A DNA stretch of 6,708 nucleotides from the NCBI GenBank assembly GCA_001303705.1, contig LJUI01000137.1, forward strand, positions 1 to 6,708, written 5' to 3'. Each line of letters begins with the position of its first letter. The stretch's first letter is position 1. A program made the position numbers and the translations under genes. Positions 1 to 5,432 of the stretch are shown here, piece after piece. Origin of the DNA: a candidate division TA06 bacterium SM23_40 (GTDB lineage Bacteria > LJUI01 > SM1-40). A model generated the notes under the pieces. The model did not search any database and was not told where the DNA came from. It saw only the letters and a list, made by a program, of their open reading frames with translations.

Positions 1-290
1 CTGCGTACCTCATTAACGTGGGCCGAGGGAAACTCGTTGTCGAGTCTGCCCTCGTGCGGGCACTGAAGGCGGGGTGGATAGCGGGGGCGGCGCTCGACGT
101 CTTCGAACGAGAGCCCCTCCCGGAGGAGAGCGAGCTGTGGGGACTCTCCAACGTCATCATCACCTTCCACATCGCGGGCACAACGCCGCGATACTGGGAC
201 AGAGTCACCGAGATATTCGCCCGGAATCTCAGACTCTTCCTGGCAGGTGAGGGACTGAAGAACCTGGTAGACAAGGAGAGCGGGTACTGA
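1..290 (+). CDS. D-isomer-specific 2-hydroxyacid dehydrogenase, C-terminal part (5'-truncated)
   Basis: Reading from base 3, the window opens inside a gene and gives the last 95 residues of an NAD(P)-dependent D-2-hydroxyacid dehydrogenase. Such enzymes reversibly reduce 2-keto acids to D-2-hydroxy acids in the cytoplasm. What is visible is the end of the nucleotide-binding domain and the closing part of the catalytic domain: the family motif NVGRG, then LDVFEREPLP, whose Glu (codon 111-113) matches the catalytic Glu, then TFHIAGTT, whose His (168-170) matches the catalytic acid/base. The ending NLVDKESGY resembles other members. The usual TPH motif reads TFH here. The GTG at 18 lies inside the conserved NVGRG motif, so it is not the start; the true start lies upstream of the window. 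Substrate (glyoxylate, hydroxypyruvate, phosphoglycerate or another) cannot be told from this end. The deacetylase gene starts 2 nt after the stop, suggesting co-transcription. Confidence 0.9.
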   Translation, partial: AYLINVGRGKLVVESALVRALKAGWIAGAALDVFEREPLPEESELWGLSNVIITFHIAGTTPRYWDRVTEIFARNLRLFLAGEGLKNLVDKESGY

Positions 291-292
291 GA

Positions 293-1303
293 ATGGTACA
301 AGGAGGATCGAGGAGCGAAACATCGGCCGACGCCACGGAGATGACCAAGCAGGGCACAAGCCGGACCGGACTTGTATACCATCCTTCATATCTGAGCCAC
401 ATCGCCGGGCCCGGCCATCCCGAGTGTCCTGAGCGGCTCGAGTCGGTCATGTCGCACCTCGGAGAATGCGGACTGCTGGGTCGGCTCCAGACGATCGAGC
501 CAACGGAGGCGGACATCGAGTGGATCGAGACCATCCACTCGCACGAGCACGTGGAGCGAATTCGCCGGTCGGCGGAGAGCACGGTTGCGTTCCTCGACGC
601 CGATACCGGCATCTCTCGCGATTCCTACCATGTCGCCCGCCTTGCCGTGGGAGGGGTTCTTGCGGCGGTGGACGCTGTCATGCACGGGATGATCGATAAT
701 GCCTTCGCCGCTGTGCGGCCGCCGGGACACCACGCTGAGCGTGCGCGGGCGATGGGGTTCTGCCTGTTCAACAACGTTGCGATCGCTGCGGCCTATCTCC
801 TCCGCTATCACCGGCTGAAGCGCGTGCTCATCGTCGACTGGGATGTCCACCATGGGAACGGCACTCAGGCGGCATTCTATGACGACCCTTCCGTCCTCTA
901 TGTGAGCATACACCAGTATCCACACTACCCGGGCACGGGAGGGTTCAAAGAACGCGGAGTGGGGAAGGGGTTAGGGTTCACGATCAACATACCGCTCGCC
1001 GCCGGGTCTGGCGGCCAGGAGTACTTCGAGGCATTCGAGTCGATCGTCCGTCCGGCCGCGGTCCGATTTCTCCCTGAGTTTGTCCTCATATCAGCAGGCT
1101 TCGATGCCCACCGTGAAGACCCCCTCGCCGGTATGGAGCTGACCGAGGGGGGATTCGCAGGGATGACACAACTTCTCAAAGGGATCGCCGAGAAGTGCTG
1201 CCAGGGCAGGATCGTCTCCGCGCTAGAGGGAGGATATCACCTCTCAGCTCTGGCGCGATCTGTCGAGTCTCATCTCCGTGTGCTTATGGGACCTCCGGGG
1301 TGA
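293..1303 (+). CDS. Histone deacetylase-family (class II-like) zinc amidohydrolase
   Basis: A complete 336-residue member of the arginase/deacetylase fold, which removes acetyl or similar acyl groups from lysine side chains or small amines in a zinc-dependent reaction; it should be cytoplasmic, as no signal peptide is seen. The fold begins near residue 26 with GLVYHPSY and GHPECPERLE (41-50). The active-site His pair is H146-H147 in RPPGHHAE. Zinc ligands are D184 and H186 in VDWDVHHGNGT, and D271 in SAGFDAHREDPLAG. The transition-state Tyr is Y315 in LEGGYH. All key residues are intact. At the position that is Glu in the polyamine deacetylase HDAC10, seven residues after the zinc Asp, this protein has Leu278, as in HDAC6, which favours acyl-lysine over acetylpolyamine; this is an inference. 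The first 16-24 residues are polar and not part of the fold, so ATG 341 is an alternative start. Likely in one transcript with the dehydrogenase; AcuC-like proteins are relatives. Confidence 0.93.
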   Translation: MVQGGSRSETSADATEMTKQGTSRTGLVYHPSYLSHIAGPGHPECPERLESVMSHLGECGLLGRLQTIEPTEADIEWIETIHSHEHVERIRRSAESTVAFLDADTGISRDSYHVARLAVGGVLAAVDAVMHGMIDNAFAAVRPPGHHAERARAMGFCLFNNVAIAAAYLLRYHRLKRVLIVDWDVHHGNGTQAAFYDDPSVLYVSIHQYPHYPGTGGFKERGVGKGLGFTINIPLAAGSGGQEYFEAFESIVRPAAVRFLPEFVLISAGFDAHREDPLAGMELTEGGFAGMTQLLKGIAEKCCQGRIVSALEGGYHLSALARSVESHLRVLMGPPG

Positions 1304-1318
1304 AGGCCTCACTCCCCG
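1296..1318. other. Possible short hairpin across the two convergent stop codons
   Basis: The tail-to-tail junction reads CGGGGTGA, then AGGCC, then TCACTCCCCG. It can fold as an 8-bp stem (CGGGG with CCCCG, TGA with TCA), with a 2-nt CT bulge and a 5-nt loop. The stem includes the stop codons of both the deacetylase gene and the opposing ABC-F gene, which are only 5 nt apart. It could act as a small bidirectional end signal, but there is no T-run on either side, so it is not a textbook intrinsic terminator. Confidence 0.25.
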
Positions 1319-3243
1319 TCCTCCCAATCACATCGCTCCCACTCCAGATAGAGTCTTTCGAGACGGCTCGATAACGTTCGGTACTCCGCGTTGAGGATGC
1401 CGACATTCTTTCCGTCGGCCCGTGCGGCCGAATGGACGATCGCCTCTGCGATCTCATTCATACGCGCTTCGACTCGCGCGATCTCCTGTTCCACTTCCTG
1501 TGCTGTGCGAGGCGGCGGTTCTCGCCGGAGCTTTCTGCGGGCGGCCTCGCGGGCTGCGGCCGCTCGCTGACGCTCTTCCTCCTTCGCTCTCTTCGCCCTC
1601 GCCCGCTCTGCCTCCTGGGCGAGGCGCAGCTCCTCTGCTCTTTTGCCGGCGAAGTGAGAATAGTTCCCCCGGTATATGCGCAGTGCTCCATCGTTGCCCA
1701 GGAAGGCGACCTGAGTGACGACCTTGTCGAGGAAATAGCGGTCATGGGAGACGGTGAGGATCGTTCCGGGGAATTGGCCGAGCGCCTCTTCGAGGACAGT
1801 GCGGGAGGCGATGTCCAGATGATTCGTCGGCTCGTCGAGGATGAGGAAATTGACGCGGGCGAGCATGAGCTTTGCGAGCAGCAGCCGTCCTCGCTCCCCT
1901 CCGCTCAGGGAGCTGATCTGCCTGAATGGTTCGTCGCCGGTGAAGAGGAACCGCCCGAGAATAGATCTCAGGTCTCCTGACGGGATCGTCGGATCGACCT
2001 CCCACAGTTCCTCGACCAGAGTCTTTTCATCGTCGAGAGAGGACATCTCCTGATCATAGTACCCGGCGATGATCCCGCGGCCGATCTTCACGTCTCCGGC
2101 AGTCGGCTCCTCCTCGCCCAATATGATCCTGAGCAGGGTCGTCTTGCCTGCGCCGTTGGGTCCCACGATTCCTATCCGATCGCCGAGCCGGAGGGTGAGC
2201 TCGATCCCGTCGAACAGGGCGGTCTGACCATACCGCTTGCTCAGGCCGCGCAGCTCGAGCACATCGGATCCGCCGCGCATCTGCGGCGAGAACCGGAGGG
2301 CAATCGGGCGCCGCTCGCGCGGCCGCTCTATTCTCTCCAGCTTTTCCAGCATCCTGCGGCGGCTCTGCGCCTGCTTTGTTTTCTGGCCTGCGATATTGCG
2401 CCGGATGAACTCCTCCTGGCGCTCGATCTCTGCCCGCTGTAGCTCGTAGACTTTCCGTCGCTGGGCCAGCCCGGTGGCCTTCGCTGCCACGTAATCGCTG
2501 TAGTTGCCTCGATACTCCGTGAGGTGAGTCCCTTCGACTTCCACTACGCGCCGCACGGTGCGGTCGAGCAGGTAGCGATCGTGAGAGGTGATGAGGACGG
2601 CTCCGCGGTGTTCGGCGACAAACCGCTCGAGCCACTCGATGCCTTCGATGTCGAGGTGGTTCGTCGGCTCGTCGAGGAGCAACAGGTCGGGTGCAGTCAC
2701 CAGCAGCCTGGCGAGCGCAGCCCTGCTCTTCTCCCCACCGCTCATGGTATCGACTGACTGTTCGAGCTGTTCGGCATCGAATCCTAGTCCGGAGAGAATC
2801 GCGAGGGCACTGTTTCTCAGGGTGTACCCGCCCTCGGCGCTGAACCGGTGCTCGAGATCGCCGTACTCCTGCATCAGGTGAGTCAGCTGTCGGTCGCTGG
2901 CAGCCGCCGCTCGCTCCATTTCGCGCTCCAGCTCGACCATGCGTTCACGCATCTGGAGGAGCTCGGCGGCGCCGCCCATAACCTCTTCGATGAGTGGGCG
3001 GGAGGAGGAAAGTGAGACCTCCTGGGGCAGGTACCCCGCCCGTCTATTCGAGGCGAGTAAGACGGTACCCGAGTCCGGGTCGAGGTGGCCCGCAATGGTA
3101 CGCAAGAGTGTGGTCTTGCCCGCACCATTCGCGCCCACGACGCCGATCCGCTCGCCGGCCGTGATGCGCAGCGAGATGCGATCGAGCACGGTCTTTGTGC
3201 CGTACGATCTCGTGATATTATCGAGCGTAGCAACGACTGACAT
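1309..3243 (-). CDS. ABC-F family ATPase (ribosome-associated translation factor type)
   Basis: A complete 644-residue protein with two ABC ATPase domains and no membrane segments, the hallmark of ABC-F proteins. Studied members bind the ribosomal E site and relieve stalled translation, and some protect against ribosome-targeting antibiotics. Domain 1: Walker A GANGAGKTT (37-45), Q-loop Q74, signature SGGEK (168-172), Walker B LLLLDEP ending D191-E192, switch H221. The charged, helical insert at about 85-140 fits the ABC-F arm. The linker at about 255-315 is rich in Arg, Lys and Gln, as expected for the P-site tRNA-interaction motif. Domain 2: Walker A GPNGAGKTT (361-369), Q398, signature LSGGE (446-450), Walker B LILDEP with E471, switch H500. 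A highly charged C-terminal coiled coil covers about 535-640, as in Uup/YdiF-like members. Both ATP sites look intact. The start has only a weak GGGA Shine-Dalgarno (3254-3251). It lies 32 nt after yjbQ and probably depends on that transcript. A resistance role cannot be inferred from sequence. Confidence 0.95.
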   Translation of the reverse strand: MSVVATLDNITRSYGTKTVLDRISLRITAGERIGVVGANGAGKTTLLRTIAGHLDPDSGTVLLASNRRAGYLPQEVSLSSSRPLIEEVMGGAAELLQMRERMVELEREMERAAAASDRQLTHLMQEYGDLEHRFSAEGGYTLRNSALAILSGLGFDAEQLEQSVDTMSGGEKSRAALARLLVTAPDLLLLDEPTNHLDIEGIEWLERFVAEHRGAVLITSHDRYLLDRTVRRVVEVEGTHLTEYRGNYSDYVAAKATGLAQRRKVYELQRAEIERQEEFIRRNIAGQKTKQAQSRRRMLEKLERIERPRERRPIALRFSPQMRGGSDVLELRGLSKRYGQTALFDGIELTLRLGDRIGIVGPNGAGKTTLLRIILGEEEPTAGDVKIGRGIIAGYYDQEMSSLDDEKTLVEELWEVDPTIPSGDLRSILGRFLFTGDEPFRQISSLSGGERGRLLLAKLMLARVNFLILDEPTNHLDIASRTVLEEALGQFPGTILTVSHDRYFLDKVVTQVAFLGNDGALRIYRGNYSHFAGKRAEELRLAQEAERARAKRAKEEERQRAAAAREAARRKLRREPPPRTAQEVEQEIARVEARMNEIAEAIVHSAARADGKNVGILNAEYRTLSSRLERLYLEWERCDWEDGE

Positions 3244-3275
3244 CTACAGTTCCCGTCTCGAAGGCAATTCCGCAA

Positions 3276-3671
3276 TCACCCGAGCGCTTTGATCCAGAGC
3301 TTGCGCCTGCGGGGGCCGTCGAATTCACAGAAGAAGATACCCTGCCAGGTGCCGAGCACGAGCTCCCCGTTCTCCACCATGACAAGCTCAGAGGACCCTA
3401 CGATGCTCGCCTTGATGTGCGCCGCCGAGTTCCCCTCGGTATGTCTGTACCCTCCGTTGAAGGGAATGAGCTCCGTGAGCATCTTCTGGATGTCCTCGCT
3501 CACCGAGGGATCGGCATTCTCATTGATAGTGACCGCCGCGGTCGTATGAGGCACGTACACACAGACGAGGCCATCATTGACCGATGCGGATCGCAGAGCC
3601 CGTTCCACCTTGCGTGTAACGTCGACAAAACAAGTGCGCTTCGATGTCGGTACGTCGATCTCGATGGGCAT
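3276..3671 (-). CDS. yjbQ: YjbQ/UPF0047 family protein (secondary thiamine-phosphate synthase-like)
   Basis: A complete 131-residue protein of the small, widespread YjbQ family (UPF0047, TIGR00149). Family members form compact trimers and have been credited with weak thiamine-phosphate synthase activity, but the physiological role is still unsettled. Conserved blocks seen here are HTTAAVTINENADP (H42, E51, D54), HTEGNSAAHIKAS (H77, E79, N81, H85) and LGTWQGIFFCEFDGPR (106-121). The His and acidic residues are candidates for the metal or phosphate site of the family. Length is normal, about 130-140 residues in relatives. The start ATG is well supported by GGGAGGG 8 nt upstream. It is the first gene behind the leftward promoter and precedes the ABC-F gene, so they likely form a two-gene transcript. 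No thiamine genes or TPP riboswitch are seen nearby, so the context does not support a thiamine role. Confidence 0.95.
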   Translation of the reverse strand: MPIEIDVPTSKRTCFVDVTRKVERALRSASVNDGLVCVYVPHTTAAVTINENADPSVSEDIQKMLTELIPFNGGYRHTEGNSAAHIKASIVGSSELVMVENGELVLGTWQGIFFCEFDGPRRRKLWIKALG

Positions 3672-3679
3672 CGCCTCAT

Positions 3680-3686
3680 CCCTCCC
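3680..3686 (-). promoter_or_regulatory. Ribosome binding site of yjbQ
   Basis: The minus strand reads GGGAGGG, followed by 8 nt and then ATG at 3671. This strong Shine-Dalgarno fixes the yjbQ start. Confidence 0.7.
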
Positions 3687-3706
3687 ATGCTGATTGGTTC
3701 ACGCAC

Positions 3707-3735
3707 ACCATACCACAGCTCCCGCCCACCGTCAA
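3707..3735 (-). promoter_or_regulatory. Leftward sigma70-like promoter for yjbQ/ABC-F
   Basis: On the minus strand, TTGACG (3735-3730; 5 of 6 to the -35 consensus) is followed by a 17-nt spacer and TATGGT (3712-3707; 4 of 6 to the -10 consensus). The -10 is preceded by TGG, an extended -10 element. The predicted transcript start is near 3700, giving a leader of about 30 nt to the yjbQ ATG. The -10 is weaker than that of its rightward twin. Found by eye only. Confidence 0.55.
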
Positions 3736-3754
3736 CCGCCGGCGCCGTCCCCGA

Positions 3755-3783
3755 TTGACGGGGAAGGGGGGGTGTGGTATACT
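3755..3783 (+). promoter_or_regulatory. Rightward sigma70-like promoter for the exported propeller operon
   Basis: TTGACG (3755-3760), a 17-nt spacer, then TATACT (3778-3783). Each hexamer matches the sigma70 consensus at 5 of 6 positions, the spacing is optimal and TGG just before the -10 makes it an extended -10. The predicted start is near 3790, leaving a leader of about 33 nt before the ATG at 3823. The spacer is unusually G-rich, including seven G in a row (3766-3772). No other promoter is needed for the second gene, which follows after 2 nt. Confidence 0.65.
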
Positions 3784-3808
3784 GGGGTGGTCGATTCTAA
3801 CGCGAAGT

Positions 3809-3814
3809 AGGGGG
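3809..3814 (+). promoter_or_regulatory. Ribosome binding site deciding the FG-GAP gene start
   Basis: AGGGGG lies 8 nt before ATG 3823, a good spacing. The alternative in-frame starts are GTG 3814, which overlaps this site, and ATG 3817, which is only 2 nt away. ATG 3823 is therefore preferred. Confidence 0.6.
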
Positions 3815-3822
3815 TGATGAAG

Positions 3823-5430
3823 ATGAGGGCGGTGGGAGTGGCTGTTGCCTGCGTCCTCGTGGCAGGGGCGGTTCTCGCCGGGCCGGGCCCATGCTCGTTC
3901 CGCTCGTCGGATGAGGGGAGGATCTGGGTGCGGGTTGTCGCGGATGAGTTGGGCCATGGGGGGGGCTCCATTGATGGGCTGTATGCGCGCCTCACATCGT
4001 TCGGCGGCGTGCAGGGGACGGCGTTGAGTTTCGGGGATGTCGACGACGACGGTCTGCAGGAGATGTACGTCGACGACTATCCCGGCTACGCCGTCGACTG
4101 TTACGAATTCGACGATTCGCTCGACTTCACTGTGACCCAGGCCATTGAGTACGGGCTGCCCTGGGTGCTCGAGGATCTGAACGGCGATGGCGCGGATGAG
4201 CTGGTGGTCCAGAGGGGTGACCCGGGTCTCAGCGGAGACGGCTATATGGACGTGTACACCTGGCAGGACAGCGTCTTCGTCTTCGTGCAGCGGTTCACGT
4301 TCCCCGAGATGAAGATGATCTATACACCCACTACCCTCGATCTCGACTTCGACGGCGACACCGAGATCATCTTCACCACCGAAGTCACATTTTCCCTGGT
4401 TTCATACGTGAGAGTGGCCTCGTGGGATCACGAGGGAGATACGCTCGCCCTCGTGTACACGTACTATCTCCTCGATGCCTATGGCGGCATCGGAGCGGCC
4501 GATTTCGACCAGGACAGTCTGGGCGAATTCGTCGTCCCGACGATGAACGAGTTCGCCGTCTTCGGGGCCGATTCGGACTCGATTCATTTCTCCGGATACG
4601 TGGGGGAGGTGATCGGCTTCTCCGAGCTCGCCCTCTCCTGGGATGCGCTGGGGGACGGGGACGTCCGACTCCTCCTGGGCTCGTGTCTCGGATTCGTCCC
4701 GGACAACTGGAGGTTCGAGGTACACCGGGCGGTGGGCGACGATACATTCACGTTTGAGACGTCCTTCGTGAGAGAATCGATCTACTCCGGCACGACGCAT
4801 GGCGGCACGGGTGACACGGACAGGGATGGCAGGGAGGAAGCACTCCTCTCATTCTATCCCATAGCGATCCTGTTCGAATGGATGGGGACCGGATATGACT
4901 CCACGTGGGCGCTCCATCTCCAGAATGATACCGGTACCCCGAAGGCATCACAGCTTCCTACATGGGACCTCAACAACGATTCCTACCCAGATTGGGTGTT
5001 CGCGGACCACCGGGACACCCTCTTCGTTTACGGATACAACATCATTCCTTCGCTGACGGTCGAGCTGACTCCCGATGCAACCGTGGTGCCGCGCGGCGGA
5101 GTCCTCGGCTTCGAGGCAACGCTCGTCAACCATACGCCCGAAGTCCAGGAGGCAGAAGGCTGGACCATGGCCGTTCTCCCCAACGGGAATCCATACGGGC
5201 CGCTCCTCGGTCCGCAGAGGATCATATTGAATCCCTATCAGACGAGAGTGCACCACTTCGCCCACGACGTGCCGGAGAACGCACCACTGGGGACCTATGC
5301 GTACACGGCGAAGATGGGAGAGTACCCGGCCGCCGTATGGGCGGTCGACTCCTTCGAGTTACAGATAGTCCCGGGCGCAATGCCGCCGGAAAGAGGCAGC
5401 GCTCCGGGACGGTCAGAAAGGAGCCCTTGA
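3823..5430 (+). CDS. Secreted FG-GAP/VCBS-like seven-repeat propeller protein with C-terminal Ig-like domain
   Basis: A 535-residue exported protein of unknown function, numbered here from ATG 3823. Residues 1-19 look like a signal peptide (hydrophobic core, VLA at the cleavage site). Seven Asp-rich loops of the DxDxDG type follow at regular spacing of 46-57 residues: DVDDDG (72), DLNGDG (118), DLDFDG (173), DFDQDS (227), DALGDG (274), DTDRDG (331) and DLNNDS (382). This is the pattern of an integrin-alpha-like, Ca-binding seven-bladed beta-propeller; the fourth and fifth loops are degenerate. Residues about 408-517 form a separate beta-rich, Ig-like region with NGNPYGPLLGP, PENAPLGTY and YPAAVWAVDSF, a style recalled from secreted proteins of FCB-type candidate phyla. 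No catalytic residues, transmembrane anchor or obvious sorting tail are seen; the short Pro/Arg-rich end overlaps the next gene's ribosome binding site. Likely role is binding or structure outside the cytoplasm, which is inference. Longer starts at 3814 and 3817 would add three or two residues. Confidence 0.85.
   Translation: MRAVGVAVACVLVAGAVLAGPGPCSFRSSDEGRIWVRVVADELGHGGGSIDGLYARLTSFGGVQGTALSFGDVDDDGLQEMYVDDYPGYAVDCYEFDDSLDFTVTQAIEYGLPWVLEDLNGDGADELVVQRGDPGLSGDGYMDVYTWQDSVFVFVQRFTFPEMKMIYTPTTLDLDFDGDTEIIFTTEVTFSLVSYVRVASWDHEGDTLALVYTYYLLDAYGGIGAADFDQDSLGEFVVPTMNEFAVFGADSDSIHFSGYVGEVIGFSELALSWDALGDGDVRLLLGSCLGFVPDNWRFEVHRAVGDDTFTFETSFVRESIYSGTTHGGTGDTDRDGREEALLSFYPIAILFEWMGTGYDSTWALHLQNDTGTPKASQLPTWDLNNDSYPDWVFADHRDTLFVYGYNIIPSLTVELTPDATVVPRGGVLGFEATLVNHTPEVQEAEGWTMAVLPNGNPYGPLLGPQRIILNPYQTRVHHFAHDVPENAPLGTYAYTAKMGEYPAAVWAVDSFELQIVPGAMPPERGSAPGRSERSP
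5417..5423 (+). promoter_or_regulatory. Ribosome binding site of the Asp-box protein gene
   Basis: AAAGGAG, 9 nt before ATG 5433, lies inside the last codons of the FG-GAP gene. This indicates translation in the same transcript and supports the downstream start. Confidence 0.75.
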
Positions 5431-5432
5431 GC

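Larger units (their letters stand above)
3706..3784. repeat. Imperfect inverted repeat formed by two mirrored promoters
   Basis: The 30 bases at 3755-3784 on the plus strand and the 30 bases at 3735-3706 on the minus strand agree at 22 positions. The agreement is concentrated in TTGACGG and TGTGGTAT. The 19-nt centre (3736-3754) is GC-rich and contains the palindrome CGGCGCCG at 3740-3747. The repeat places the two divergent promoters back to back, with their -35 boxes facing the centre. This could come from duplication of one promoter, convergence on the same consensus, or a shared regulator site. Confidence 0.6.

Noticed and set aside
386-925. Minus-strand open frame of 179 codons opposite the deacetylase
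   Set aside because: It is antisense to a gene with all catalytic motifs in place and has no recognisable protein features of its own.
1296-1318. Convergent hairpin as a classical intrinsic terminator
   Set aside because: The stem is bulged and no T-run follows on either strand, so it is listed only as a possible hairpin.
1432-1980. Plus-strand open frame of 182 codons inside the ABC-F gene
   Set aside because: It is fully antisense to the conserved second ABC domain and coiled coil, with no family motifs. It is a codon-bias shadow.
2054-2635. Second minus-strand frame of 193 codons inside the ABC-F gene
   Set aside because: It is an Arg/Pro-rich alternative frame within a clearly coding ABC-F region. 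It is not evidence of a frameshift, because the main frame is intact through both ATPase domains.
3853-3855. Cys in the FG-GAP protein signal peptide as a possible lipoprotein site
   Set aside because: The Cys falls early in the hydrophobic core, with an AVA-type sequence before it. A later VLA site fits ordinary signal peptidase cleavage better.
4385-4800. Overlapping minus-strand open frames opposite the FG-GAP gene
   Set aside because: They are low-complexity Arg/Pro-rich translations with no supporting start signals. The plus-strand frame has regular repeat structure.
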